From: Margaritifera margaritifera
Lineage: Eukaryota; Mollusca; Bivalvia; Unionida; Margaritiferidae
DNA length: 64,000 nucleotides
Reading direction: 5' to 3'
Assembly: GCA_029931535.1 (NCBI GenBank)
Contig: JAQPZY010001178.1
Location: 1,114,501 to 1,178,500 of the forward strand
Positions 1 to 14,000 of the stretch are shown here, in pieces. The notes under the pieces are model-generated. The model was given only the letters and a program-made list of their open reading frames with translations. It made no database searches and had not been told where the DNA came from. The position numbers were made by a program, and so were the translations under genes. Each line of letters begins with the position of its first letter. Within the stretch, counting starts at the first letter, position 1.

Positions 1-1518
1 ACGATGAGAAAGAGCTAGAAGAAATATTTTATGATGCAAGAGAAATATATAATAACTTTAGCAAAGGAAATATTAATTTTAAGAACGAAATTGAAAAGCC
101 AACAAAAGCCAACAAAATATAGAAAGAGATTATACTCAAGAAGGAAGCATTAATAAATTGTTTAATGATCAAGAAGAAATATAATGAAAGGGTTAAGTAG
201 ATACAGTGGAAGTAGTCAATTCAAAACTAATATCAATGCAATCAGACGTTATAATGTATGACAAATAGAGAGGAAAAATAAGAAAAGAAACCAGCAAAGG
301 TAATGATGAAAATAGCAAGACAATATTGATGGAGATAATGCAAATTTATGAAAGTTTAAGGGTACAAATAGTTGGTCATTTAATGACTTTAGACAAAATA
401 TCAATAACACCAAGTCAAATGTTGTAAAAAGTTAATCAGTAGGTGGAGGGCTAAAACAACTGTTTAAAGAAAAACAATTGCTACGGTTTTTACAGTTATT
501 GGTTTTATAGCAGCAACTCTTGGCCTAACCACAGCAAAATTGTGCAAAAGGTTTAACAGGAGTAGACGGTTAAAAAAACAAATGGTAGTGGTAGCGGTTG
601 AGGCAGTATTAGTTTGTTCTTTGCAATTTTGCTAAATGGTTTATATTTGGTAACTAAAAGAATAAAAAGAAAAAGAATTACAAGGAAATTAAAATTATTA
701 CTTAGGTGGAATAACCGGAATCGAAAAGTGCCCTCGATAAAGTCTTACGTGTTGCGTGACGTCATTTAGTAAACAACGTACACAAGTATACAATGGTAGC
801 TACTGTATAATTTCCGTGGTGGTTTCCGATCTTTGGAGAAAAGGGCCGACAGTGTTCCTAATGGGTTGTGTCCATGGATACAAAAAATGCAATGACCCAC
901 AAGAAAGCATAAAATCCAATCAAAACGAGACATAATAATTTTGGGCATTAAGTATAAGGCACCGTGCATTGGTAGTCGTGATACGTTCAGTGTAGGAAAG
1001 AACAACCATTATATAGTCCAACAAAGATCTCATGGCACAATGCTTAATAAAACAGGTGTGTCTAAGTTTATTTCAACGGGTGACTTGAGTTGCAAACAAA
1101 ATATAAACAGAGGATCTCGCTCCTTCACGGCCACCATGGTTTGATTACAATTTGTTGGTGTACTCTCTAGTAGCTTAGTCGGTCTGGGTGCAGCATACAC
1201 ACGCCACACAAAATTATTAAGAAGTGTAGGTTTAAAATCTATGTCGAGCTGTTCACCCAGTTTCTGGGCCAGTCCAATGGATGTAATAAACTGTTATCGT
1301 CAAGACGAGATATTTCTTATAGCATCTTTTAGTTATCGATTATAATGAGACGACATGATTACGTAAAAACTTGTACGATTCCAACACTAAAATATAGCCT
1401 TTTTTCTTGTTTTGAAGTTTTAGAAACTGCTCTTTGTGAACAAGTTTCATGTTCTAATATTTTAATTTATCTGAAATGACCATATCCTGATCGCAGAATT
1501 CTCAAAAATCCAAGCACC
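1..1518. other. AT-rich DNA without a recognised gene
   Basis: No reading frame over 80 codons resembles a known family. The first 120 bases read open in one frame with a charged, asparagine- and lysine-rich composition and then stop, so a decayed coding relic is possible. A TGACGTCA palindrome lies at about 760-768. I assign no function. Confidence 0.4.
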
Positions 1519-1590
1519 AAAAAAAAAAAAAAAAAAAAAAAAGAAAAAAGAGAGAGATATGTTTTTATCTGTCTCTAGAAATTTCCAAAT

Positions 1591-1644
<54 letters not shown>
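1519..1644. repeat. poly(A) followed by a (TA)n microsatellite
   Basis: A run of A about 22 long is followed by a short GA-rich piece and then about 26 TA units. The open frames that read IYIYIY here are repeat artefacts. Confidence 0.9.
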
Positions 1645-1648
<4 letters not shown>

Positions 1649-1766
1649 CCAGTTAGCATGACTAATGAGTTACTTTAACAGTGACAATCTGTGTTATTGT
1701 AACCATCAGCTTACTGCTCAATATGATGTTTTCAAGAAGAAGTAAAAGAGTCTTTATTCATTCCAA

Positions 1767-1892
1767 TAGCTAAAAAAGGACTGTGTGAATACATTCAAAT
1801 AGCTAAAAAAAAGGGCTGTGTGGATACATTACAATAGCCCAAATGGACTGTGTGGATACATTACAATAGCCCAAACGGACTGTGTGGATACA
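1767..1892. repeat. ~33-bp minisatellite, about four units
   Basis: Units share the core GGACTGTGTGGATACAT followed by CAATAGC. They diverge slightly, and the last unit is truncated. Confidence 0.8.
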
Positions 1893-2189
1893 TTTTTCAG
1901 TTAATTTTATTGAATTGCAGATAGTACAATAAACAACAAAATATATCATCATCTATAGTGTCGAATATACAAAGACAACATAGTAAGAAACGAAATTACA
2001 TATGCAAGCAGATGCAGATCAATGCAAATGAAATAAGCAGGTTAATTCACAAAATATATCCGTAGGGAGAAAGAGACATCGACATTATTACGGCAATACT
2101 ATGAAGATACAGTCAGATGTTATGCAATTCGAATTGGTGTTTAAGCAATGGTCAGTCAAAATATTTACAAGATATCAAGTATATATACA

Positions 2190-2559
2190 TACTTTCAATA
2201 ACAGTGGCATAACTCAAGGAAGTGATTACTTTCAATAACAGTGGCATAACTCAAGGAAGTGATTACTTTCAATAACAGTGGCATAACTCAAGGAAGTGAT
2301 TACTTTCAATAACAGTGGCATAACTCAAGGAAGTGATTACTTTCAATAACAGTGGCATAACTCAAGGAAGTGATTACTTTCAATAACAGTGGCATAACTC
2401 AAGGAAGTGATTACTTTCAATAACAGTGGCATAACTCAAGGAAGTGATTACTTTCAATAACAGTGGCATAACTCAAGGAAGTGATTACTTTCAATAACAG
2501 TGGCATAACTCAAGGAAGTGATTACTTTCAATAACAGTAGCATAACTCAAGGAAGTGAT
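2190..2559. repeat. 37-bp minisatellite, ten units
   Basis: Ten head-to-tail units begin TACTTTCAATAACAG and end AAGGAAGTGAT. Nine look identical; the last has a G to A change (CAGTAGCA). Such homogeneity suggests recent expansion or conversion. Confidence 0.95.
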
Positions 2560-4241
2560 TATTTGATGGATACTTCAGATTCTTTTGTTCTTTATGGAAG
2601 TGTGAAGTCTATCATAAAAAAAAACTGCTGACGGGTGTTACATTTATGTACATACAAAGCACTTTGACAAAAGTCATATGTGTGCCATGCACTCTCTCCT
2701 CCCCCTCCCCGCTTTTTAAAAAATATTTACATAAGTGGCATAATTTTTATTCTAAGTATTTACTTTTCATTCACATATTCTGGTGGAAAATACGTTTTAT
2801 TTGATGATATTTTGAAAACAAAGTTTTCCCTCTCTTAAGTTTTCAGTACTTGTTTGTATATACGGTAAATGAGGCATTTAGCTCTATTGCTTGTATTTTG
2901 CAACTGGAACGGCGACCTCCGAAGTAACAGTCTTAGGTAAAATATACGTGTTAATCCAATGACTGAAAGGTTACCTTTGTTCAAAGACTTGTGGTGCCTT
3001 TAAAGTTCTGTATGCTGGAAACACTGTTTTTACCATGCTATCTGATACGCATTAGTTTTATTCATCTCTTGTATGTTCTCCTAACAATTTGGCTTTGCAT
3101 TTTTTAAAAATATTAAACCGAATAAAGATCTTAAATGGAACAGTGACTATAATATTGTTCTATTATCTTTCCTTGGATTAAAATGACGAGCTAAAGGATT
3201 AAAAGTCTGTGGACAACTGTACGTATTGTTATTTCAGTCCAATATGATATTAACGAAGATCAAGTAAATACCATTGCGACTATCCTTTTGTTTTCGATCA
3301 TTTTACTCGCAATCAATGCATTGGTGCATACATATGTTTGCAAGAGTTTCCATACTAATATAAAGTTTTCGGCATTTTTGTGGGATGGGGGTGGGAGTTG
3401 GGTACATACACTAATTATAATATCTTAACGTCCATTAATTAGAATGCTCTTATCCGACTGGAACAATCAGTGTTTAAAATTACTTAATTTTTCGCAATTT
3501 ATGAAGAGCTATGATCTTTGTTTCCAAATTATTATCACGGATAATACACAGTTTCGGCCACTATGATGTGTCCTTGGGCAAGGAATTTGCTCCAATTGCC
3601 TTGGCACTAAATAACGCACTTGTGTTGCTGTGCAGTAAAAAGCCCCAAACCAAACCAGATTAAAATCTTTAAATAGGACAAAGGTGATAGACAAATTTAA
3701 CTTCAAGGCAAAGTTAATTCTCTAAGAAATTGTCTCATGTTTACATATAGTAGTGTCCTCGATACAGCTGAGAACGAAAATATATTCCAAGTTTTTGACC
3801 CAAAATGAATTTCCTTAGCGACGTAGATAAGTATTACATTATGCCAAAAATGGTGTCAATCAGATCTCCTTTATACTCATATTTCAATGCTTTTACGTCA
3901 ACAAGACGAAATACCGATTGCAATTTGTTGACATGATTATGTGGACACGACGACACATCTATACACTTAGGTTGCTACAGTGTGGCAACACGTCAGTACG
4001 ATAACATAGATATACCAATATGTCATCATATCTACATCATCATATCAACACATTGCAATCAGTAACTCGTGTTGTTGATGTAATAACAGTCGTGTTGATC
4101 ACGTGTGATATAGAAATATCTCAGGACGATAGCAGCTTAATACTTTCATACGTATGCCATAAACATATTTCGTCATGACAACGGTACAATAATACTTCCA
4201 TACTGTCCATGTCTTATTTCTTGACATATATATGTAATAAT

Positions 4242-4244
<3 letters not shown>
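2560..4244. other. Non-coding host DNA with a SINE-tail fragment
   Basis: No gene is seen. At 3,566-3,612 the phrase CTTGGGCAAGG followed by TTTGCTCCAATTGCC matches the tail of the tRNA-derived SINE at 26,255-26,405, so this is probably a truncated SINE copy. Confidence 0.45.

Positions 4245-4317
<73 letters not shown>
4245..4317. repeat. (TA)n microsatellite
   Basis: About 36 uninterrupted TA units. Confidence 0.95.
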
Positions 4318-4321
<4 letters not shown>

Positions 4322-5126
4322 CAGGAAATCAGTAATATAATAGATTCATACTTTATTCCTTCAAGCGCTTTTTCACATCATCGTAATGGATGTATATTGA
4401 AGACAGGGCCTTCTCTTTTCAAAATAGGTGGCATGTTCCCCAGGAAAACTTGGAAGTCAATGACTCAAATTATCGTTTAGATCCATCATGCATGATGATC
4501 TACAGGGTCAATGGTGGACTTGAATATTTGGGAGAAATATTCCAGCCAGAATGTGTGTGTGTGTAGGGGGGGGGGGGGCAAATAGGGAGAAGTGAGTGTA
4601 GAATGTTCAAACTTTATAAAGCAATTTTTGCAAACTATCATTTCAGATGATTAAAATACTGATAAAATATTATTAAAACGTTATAAAAAATATTAAAACT
4701 TCTTATTTTGCTCCATCATAGATCTTGTACAACGTAGTTATTGTATAGAATAGCAGCCTCGAAAATAGGTTACAGTGTGTTTTCGTAGTAGAAGTCCTCT
4801 TTTTAAACTCTTATAGGACGAAATGTTGAATATTATTATAATCTGATTATTAATGGACCTGGATACGTCCACAGAGTCATAATTCGGTTCATAATTCGTT
4901 TCAGATTGGGTGACAAAATTTCAGGGTTTTTTTTCACTCGTTTTTTCAAAGATTATATGTGAATTTTTGTATGGAGTGGGGTGAAATTAAGACAAGGCTA
5001 AACTTCGCTTTTGGAACGTGTTTATGCCAAATAATAGACTCAAGAGTGTATATTTAGCCCGACTCGCCCGCTAGGGTGGACCCTGTACATCCTATCATTT
5101 CCACAGTTTTACTTGTGGAAACAACG
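4318..5126. other. Non-coding host DNA
   Basis: I see no gene or structured element apart from a G-rich run near 4,566. Confidence 0.4.
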
Positions 5127-5260
5127 GCCGAGGAGTCGCGGTAGCTCAACAGGTAGAGAGTTGTACTCGTAATCCAAGGGTCGCGAGTTCGATACCCAAT
5201 CAGGCCAGCCTGGGTCAGCTACCTCGGTGTGTCATTGGGAAAGGCACGTAGCTCCCATTT
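5127..5260 (+). mobile_element. tRNA-derived SINE (copy 1)
   Basis: The head has an A-box-like GTAGCTCAACAGG and a B-box-like GGTCGCGAGTTCGATACCC, as in RNA polymerase III promoters. The body has CAGCCTGGGTCAGCT, CCTCGGTGTGTC and AAAGGCACGTAGCTCCCA. The same order of blocks occurs inverted at 12,811-12,951. It is not a functional tRNA because no cloverleaf closes. Confidence 0.75.
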
Positions 5261-5393
5261 TATTCCTGCATTATATAGCCAATAATGTACTCAAATGCAG
5301 TTAAAAGCAATAAAACAAAACAAACAACTGGCGCCAGACGGCAACACAGGCGGTGAAATCCGCCGTCGACGGCCTGTTAGAGACCTCCCACCA

Positions 5394-6716
<1,323 letters not shown>

Positions 6717-6955
6717 AGCAGGTAAATGAATTGTACATCCAACAATAAACAGCAAGAAAATGAAATGTACAGCCAGCAATAAACAGCAAGAAAAGCAACT
6801 GTACAGCCAGCAATAAACAGCAAGAAAAGCAACTGTACAGCCAGAAATAAACAGCAAGAAAATGGACTGTACAGCCAGCAATAAACAGCAAGAAAAGCAA
6901 CTGTACAGCCAGCAATAAACAGCAAGAAAAGCAATGTTGCATCCAAGCACAAACT
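6717..6955. repeat. 34-bp minisatellite, about seven units
   Basis: Units contain CAATAAACAGCAAGAAAA and TGTACAGCCAG, with a period of 34 bp. Because 34 is not a multiple of three, all minus-strand frames read similar Cys/Leu/Phe-rich repeats. I do not call a gene. Confidence 0.9.
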
Positions 6956-7606
6956 AAATAGAGACACAAAGGAAAGAGGATGATTAAGAACCGATATGAA
7001 GGGCACCACTTGGGAATGGTTTCTCAAAAAGATTTTTTTTTAACGTAGAAGGATCTAGCTTTCTACAACTTACGAACTGTTGAATATGTTATTGCACTCA
7101 ATTTGGAATGCTATAACTAATAAATAAGCTACCACGGTTGATCCCAAAGAAAATTGATTTTCACACGTGCGCTTATTGATTACAGATTAGGACTTGTAGA
7201 TTTGTTATTATCTGTCCTTTATATCATATCAACTCGTGAAAAAGAGATATATGGTAGGTGTTTTTCGTTATATTTTTGATGAAATTATCCCAAAATGAGA
7301 GTCTGCACATGTTCAAATCAAATCAGATCTTTTTGTATTTCAGAATCAATTACCAAACCGTATCACTTGAAAATAAAAGTATCTGGTATGGAAGATTACA
7401 ATTGGCTTACTATTGCTGCCGATAATATTTTTTCTTGTATATTGCACAGAAATATTCGTTGATAGCGAGGAAACAAATAACTGAACATTTGAAGCAGAAT
7501 ACTTGTTGGCAAATATTCAAGTAGACAATCTGTATTTTAATATTTGTTTGTTTACCTAGCGAGTAGCGACATCTACAACCAGACTCAACAGTCAGCCGTG
7601 CTGACT

Positions 7607-7753
7607 ATGGATTGCCATAGTGCTGTTTCGCACCATTTTGTAAAAGAAACAAGCAAGGCAAAATGCAAACTATGCAATGTTGAAGTAGTTTACAAGGAAA
7701 TAACTTCAAATCTGCTAAATTACCTAAAATTCAAACACCCACACACACGGTAA
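7607..7753 (+). pseudogene. BED zinc-finger fragment (hAT/ZBED type)
   Basis: The 48-residue frame from this ATG has the BED-finger order: SAVSHHF, then CKLC (two zinc cysteines), then a TSNLLNYLKFKHP block. BED fingers sit at the N-terminus of hAT transposases and of domesticated ZBED proteins, where they bind DNA. The usual first histidine of the HLxxxH part is tyrosine here. No transposase domain follows, so this is probably a relic of a hAT element. Confidence 0.55.
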
Positions 7754-8639
7754 TCACAACGTCAAAATTATTCATGGTAATTGTATCCGAATACATTCAT
7801 AGAATATTCGATTTGGAAAATGCGTTTCAGCTCTACTATTTTTATTATATTTAAGAATATTAAAACTACATTCCCAACCAGAAACCAATTTTAAAATAAT
7901 AAAACAAGCGTGGTCTTTGTGCCTCATAAAAATGTAAAACGATTGGCTTACCAACTAAAGTCACCCTGAAAGTCCGGTTCAGCTTGTTTAGTTTTTGTAA
8001 AACGCCGGTGTTTCGGACCGAGTATTGATCACACTCGTTGAGGTTATATATTTTGAAAACGAGAATCGCTTTCCAGAGATTGTACACGTGCTTTATTTTC
8101 AGATAATTGTTGAGGTTCTTTATTACGTCTAATACACCTATTGACTGGGCGCAATTGTCTAGTATTGACACTGGGGCAGTGAGAGTCCGTCCTCTACCGT
8201 TTGCTTTGTCAATCCTCGAGTTATTCATGGGTGGGCAGTGTACAGTTGCATGTTCGACGCTGACCTATTCGCCGGTTTGTATGCATCGTGATAAGCGTGC
8301 GTACGAACAACATACCGGAAATCGCTGTACCTTATCTCGAATGCCCGATTGTACGGGGGTTCCCTAACGTGCCCCCGCCGATTCCCTTTTTTCATTACTC
8401 TTGCGCACGTTTTTGCAAACTATTTTTCTTTATTCTTCATTAGGAAAGATACAAACTCTTGTTATGCCATATCTCATTTATCTCAATTTACTATTTGTTG
8501 CAAGGGAATGTGCAGCTTTAAGGTTACATTACAGACCGCAGTGCTGATTTACACCGGTAAAAGATCGGATGGTTATATAGTGGCTAACCTGGAACCCATA
8601 TGCCTGCCAGTAAAGTAGGTGTGCTGATCCATTAAATAT
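7754..8639. other. Non-coding host DNA
   Basis: Short overlapping open frames on both strands (longest 120 codons, minus, 7,866-8,228) resemble nothing I recognise. I leave them uncalled. Confidence 0.35.
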
Positions 8640-9040
8640 CGCAAACACCATTAATTGTCTCATGCAAAGTCGCCTTTAAATGTCACAGACACCATTAATT
8701 GTCTCATGCAAACTCGCCTTTAAATGCCACAGACACCATTAATTGTCTCGTGCAAACTCGTCTTTAAATGTCACAGACACCATTAATTGTCTCATGCAAA
8801 CTCGTCTTTAAATGTCACAGACACCATTAATTGTCTCATGCAAACTCGTCTTTAAATGTCACAGACACCATTAATTGTCTCATGCAAACTCGTCTTTAAA
8901 TGTCACAGACACCATTAATTGTCTCATGCAAACTCGCCTTTAAATGTCACAGACACCATTATTTGTCTCATGCAAACTCGCCTTTAAATGTCACAGACAA
9001 CACTAACTATCTCCTACATAGTCGACTTTAAATGTCAAAA
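8640..9040. repeat. 44-bp minisatellite, about nine units
   Basis: Units contain CACCATTAATTGTCTCATGC, AACTCG and TTTAAATGTCACAGA. The outer units are the most diverged. Confidence 0.9.
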
Positions 9041-10290
9041 ACACCTGTAAAAGTAATATATAGACATTATAACATTTACTAATAGTATTGCGTTTTTTCA
9101 GTTTTAATAATATCCGCTGTAACGCTGTTGGTGTCATAAAGTGACAAGTACCAGCGTTTGTGATGCTTACTGGCTTTATTTCACGCCTGTAAATGTCATA
9201 AATTGACAATTACTGGCCTTTGTTTCATTTACTGGCTCTTTTTAAGCCGGTCAATGTCGCGATAGAACAATTACCGGCGAATCTAAAAGTCGTATTGGCA
9301 GCAAAATTAATGAATTGTGACATTTACCTCTTTTTATAACTACATACATGACCATATATCTATCTATATTTTAGGCCATTATACATTAAAAATTGGGAAA
9401 AAATCAGCCAGGATAGATTTCATAGATAGACAGGGAGACGGATAGATAGATACATAAATATAGAGAGATTGTAAGTAGGTATGCAGATAGAGAAAGAGAT
9501 ATACTGATCTTCATTGTGAAATACTGATTGTCAAAAACCACCCGCAAGGAATGACACACGCACGGTCACACATACAAAAAAAAAAAAACACAGACGGACA
9601 AAAAAGTGACATGATATCTGCAAATGAGTTGATATAAGGACGGAAACCCTTAGCACCTACAATACATTATCTAAAACAATTTGACATTTACCATTGAGAC
9701 TGTACCTAATTGAGACTGTACCTAATTGAGACCGTACCTAATCAACAGTAATTGTCACAATGTGTGACCTTTGCATTTGTTTTGTCAACATTAAATGCCA
9801 CAGCAACAGTAAATGTCACAATTTATTCCTTTTATTGGCAACGCGGCTTTCAGACTCGCCGGTAAATGTCATAAATGTCATATTGTAACATTTACCGTCG
9901 TGAAAAGATACAGTAAACGTAACAAGCTCCAGAAATTGTAACTTTATGACATTTACCGGCGTGAATAGATCCAGTAAATGTAACAAACGACCAGAAATTG
10001 TAACTTTATGACATTTACCGATGTGAAAAGATCCAGTGAATGTAACAAGCGACCAGAAATTGTCACTTTATAACATTTACCGGCGTGAATAGATCCAGTA
10101 AATGTAACAAACGGCCAGAAATTGTCAATTTATGACATTTACTGCCGTGAAAAAATCCAGTAAATGTTACAAACGCAAGCAATTGTCACCTTATGACGTT
10201 TACTGTCAAAAGAGCCAGTAAATGTTACAAACACCAGCAATTGTCACTTTATGACATTTACCGTCGTTTGTGACACTTACGGCGCTACAT
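9041..10290. repeat. Satellite-like block with AAATGTCA motifs in both orientations
   Basis: From about 9,830 to 10,270 a ~62-bp unit recurs. It contains GACATTTACCGGCGTGA, ATCCAGTAAATGTAACAA and CCAGAAATTGT. Because TTTAC and GTAAA cores alternate, each unit is partly self-complementary. Similar looser phrases extend left to 9,100 and join the neighbouring 44-bp array. Confidence 0.75.
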
Positions 10291-11254
10291 AGATGTCTTG
10301 TATCAGTGATTTAATTAGCAGCATGAGAAAGATAAAATATTCATAAGTTGCTTATTGCGGATCTCCAGAGAACATCAATCGATAAATGTACATAAAGTAT
10401 TTACCAACTCAATGTAAGATTATATAGAAATAAGAAATTTTCAGTAAATTATTTAATAAGTTTTGTCAGTTCTAGTAAGAAACTTTCTCACATATAAAAT
10501 GAATACGTCAGTGATCACATTAACCTGGTCTAACCGTCTTGCCTATAAAACGTGCTAAAGGATTTTATATATAAAGTTTGTAATTGTATTCACTACCTGT
10601 GCTCTCTGAGTATATTTATTTATAGTATTAGAGATCTTATTAGCTTCGCCATTTTCGTTTTCACATACTTTGTATTATATGCCATGCAATTCACTTCTCC
10701 CTATGTGGTTTTGCCTCATTGGGAATAATTCTACACACCTCTGAGGATGTGAAAATATAGAATGAAAGAAAATGTGTCTCAAAATAAAATGAAAACCATA
10801 CAGTATGAACGCACATCCACAAATTAGCAGCCAGTTATCCACCAGATAAAGGTATTCTGAGGATTGAGGTTTGATAACTTAGAACGCGAATTCCCAATTT
10901 AATGTAATCAATTTCTTGCCTTATTTTCACGTCATCCACATTTAATATGTAAGAAGATAAAAAAAAGCAAAACCATCCACTAGTAATTAAAATGGATTGT
11001 CTAAAAGAATTGCGACTAATGACAATTTCAATTAAATATTAATGAGATATGCTGATATTCAAGTTTATTACACTCGATGACGAGGATCATCAATGTGCTC
11101 AAGGAATGAAAAATGCACTGGATGAAGATGAAGATGATTGTGAATTTGATTTAACATATTTTACATATTTTACATATTTTACTTTTTACCCAACATGGAG
11201 TCATAAGACAATAATGAGAGAAAAAAATCGTTCTGTTTCGACAGGAAGCACTGA

Positions 11255-11258
<4 letters not shown>
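10291..11258. other. Non-coding host DNA
   Basis: No gene, RNA or repeat family recognised. Confidence 0.4.
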
Positions 11259-11344
<86 letters not shown>

Positions 11345-11354
11345 GCACACACAC

Positions 11355-11385
<31 letters not shown>

Positions 11386-11422
11386 TGTATGTATGTATGT
11401 ATGACTGCATGGATGGATGGAT

Positions 11423-11496
<74 letters not shown>
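11259..11496. repeat. Compound (TA)n-(CA)n-(TATG)n-(TGGA)n-(TA)n array
   Basis: Two long TA blocks flank short CA, TATG and TGGA blocks. The 155-codon open frame at 11,049-11,516 is mostly this repeat. Confidence 0.95.
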
Positions 11497-11498
<2 letters not shown>

Positions 11499-12810
11499 GC
11501 GAGCATGTTTAAATAAGATTAAAATATAACCTATATTTCCAGCAAAATGTGCTACTTTCTATTTCATGCAATGTGGTATTTACAGAATGTAGAAATATCG
11601 AACAAATATTTATTTCCCTTATCATTTTTTTTCATGCAAGGCAATGGTAATGTTAACCCAAGCGCAGGAAAAGAATAAATCAATAACGAATATAAAAATC
11701 ATTGAAATACCATGCTTTGCACCTATTTTGCATTTGACCTGAATAAATTTATTGGTTACCCATGCACTCGATATTACTAAGAAATATGAATAAATCTCGT
11801 GCTATGTCATTTTGAAAGGAAATAATTTGATGCGGTCAAACAATCGCTCGTTAATTCTTATCAGCAGCATATACCTTGTTTACACAATTTAAGCATTGAT
11901 TTCATTTGCATCCGCCTTCAATAATATTAGCACTCATTGTTAATCCTCATAATTTGCAAAGAGCTCATTTCAATCAAGAGCTATTGTGCGGAAAAATTGT
12001 CATAAACTTCTCTCAGCTCCAATTATGAACCGGCGGTTATAATGGCGCCAGTATGTTCCCAGATTTGATTCAAAATATAAGGTAGTTTTACAATAAACGT
12101 TAGAACCAGACCAGCTATAGATCTAGAGCTTTGTGTATTCAGCTGCGCCTGTCGCAGAAAAAAAGCATTCATACGTGAAAAAGGAACTTGATTATGATGT
12201 AAAGAGAACTATAGCTGTTTTGGCATACTAGTAATTACATTCCGGTAATAATGGACAGCTTTTAAATGCTGTTTTTTTTCCGGCTATAACTCTTTTTTCA
12301 AGTGCCTGTAAAACAGCAAAAATATAAATATATAATAGCAAATCGAAAGCAGAAAAATTTAATAAAATATGTCATATGCAAAGGCATACAGTAGCGAGAA
12401 TGTTGGAAATTGTACGGCTTCAAAGTTAACTGATCACCGTAGGAAGAATTTAAGACCAGATATGATTTACAATTTTCAAGTGGAAATCTGATTTTATATT
12501 TCAAGCCTTCTGTATAATGATACGATATACAACCCATTTTAGGTGAAAGGCAATAGTCGATTTCTTTTCATGTGACCTCAAAACTTCTATGATGCGCCAT
12601 AATTATTATCGCTTTAATATATATTCTATCATTCTATATGATTTTTTTTCTTCATATAATCATGTATCCATACATACAATGTGGGATCCAGTCAGCCGTT
12701 ACTCGCAGCTCGGGTTCGATTCCTGCCTGGAACCAAGTATTACTCTCTACCCTGTTTGATTATAGATGTGTCATTATGTTTGTTTTGATTTGTTTCTGTT
12801 GTTATATCAT
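11497..12810. other. Non-coding host DNA
   Basis: No gene recognised. Confidence 0.4.
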
Positions 12811-12951
12811 GCCGAGGAAATGGGAGCCAAGTGCCTTTCTCAAGGACACACCGAGGCAGCTAACCTGGGCTGGCCTGGGTGGGTATCGAAACCACCACCC
12901 TTGGATTAAGAGTCCGACGCTCTTTCCAACTGAGCTACCACGACTCCTCTG
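12811..12951 (-). mobile_element. tRNA-derived SINE (copy 2, inverted)
   Basis: On the minus strand it reads GAGTCGTGGTAGCTCAGTTG (A-box-like), GGTTTCGATACCC (B-box-like), then CAGCC, GCTGCCTCGGTGTGTCC and AAAGGCACTTGGCTCCCAT. Block order and sequence match copy 1 at 5,127-5,260, so both belong to one Pol III retroposon family. Confidence 0.75.
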
Positions 12952-12956
12952 GTGTC

Positions 12957-13024
<68 letters not shown>
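12957..13024. repeat. (TA)n microsatellite
   Basis: About 34 TA units lie directly beside the SINE head. Confidence 0.95.
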
Positions 13025-13026
<2 letters not shown>

Positions 13027-13497
13027 AGAGAAGGAGAGAGAGGGGGGAGCAGAGACCTTTATATCTATATATAGTTGTCCATAAGTCTTTTCTTTTTTTC
13101 CTAGGAACCAGACATACATTATTTCACTACTTTGATATTGAATAACGCTTTGTTATTTCAGTCATCTTTGCTCTTTTTGGGTGAAAATTCAGTTTGATTT
13201 ATGTACGTTCCCATTAACAATGCCAGTGAATAAGTACATGCTGTTTGCCAAATGCCAGATTTTGTGCGAAATTATACAAATGATGACCAAACAATTCCTT
13301 TTAGACTTTGTAAGAGAAATCTGAACAATTATTGAAAGAGGCAATAAGAATAGTCATGGCGTTCCTAAAGTTTGATGTATACGTATACAATTGTCCCTGT
13401 CTTCGTTTGAAGTCAAATTTATATCGTCTACAGAAAGTTCATTTCTGCACACTTGTTAAATTATGTTGTTCATTCATTGAAAGTGATAAGAAAAATG

Positions 13498-13586
13498 CAT
13501 CCATCCATCCATCCATCCATCCATACATACATACATACATACATACATACATACATACATACATACATACATACATACATACATAC
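13498..13586. repeat. (CATC)n(CATA)n microsatellite
   Basis: Six CATC units are followed by about sixteen CATA units. Confidence 0.95.
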
Positions 13587-13809
13587 TCATTAAATAAGCA
13601 CGTGTTTTTTTTAAATCCTGAAAGTCAGAGAAAAAAGTCGGAAATTTTCATAATAGCGCGAGTACCTTGTGACGAACTGACTTAGTGTGAAAGAAATTAA
13701 ATGTCGTTGGGATATGTATATATATATTGAACGAAAATTGCATTTCATGGATTATTATTTATAAGCTTCATTTTTTCGTTTATGAAAAATAAAAGTATAT
13801 TGTGTATGA

Positions 13810-13899
13810 ATGCATGTATGTATGTATGTATGTATGTATGTATGTATGTATGTATGTATGTATGTATGTATGTATGTATGTATGTATGTATGTATGTAT
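13810..13899. repeat. (TATG)n microsatellite
   Basis: About 22 units. It is complementary to the (CATA)n tract 230 bp to the left, so the two could pair as an imperfect inverted repeat. Confidence 0.95.
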
Positions 13900-14000
13900 G
13901 GGGATTAACGACACTTCAGCACAATTCTGGCAATATAGTGCCGATTAAATGTGATGTTCCTCAATGTTAATGTAAAAAATGCAAAATATTTAGGAAGGTA
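13900..14000 (+). repeat. Dispersed host repeat, copy A
   Basis: The phrases TTAACGACACTTCAGCACAA, ATATAGTGCCGATTA and AGGAAGGTAAA recur in the same order at 59,564-59,680. The shared part is about 100 bp. Confidence 0.6.

Noticed and set aside
2190..2559. Direct-repeat array as a CRISPR
   Set aside because: Units are contiguous with no unique spacers, and the genome is eukaryotic.
5148..5212. Functional tRNA gene
   Set aside because: A- and B-box-like motifs are present, but the arms do not pair and a SINE body follows.
11049..11516. 155-codon open frame reading IYIYIY and CMYVCMYV
   Set aside because: It consists mainly of TA and TATG microsatellites, which lack stops in several frames.
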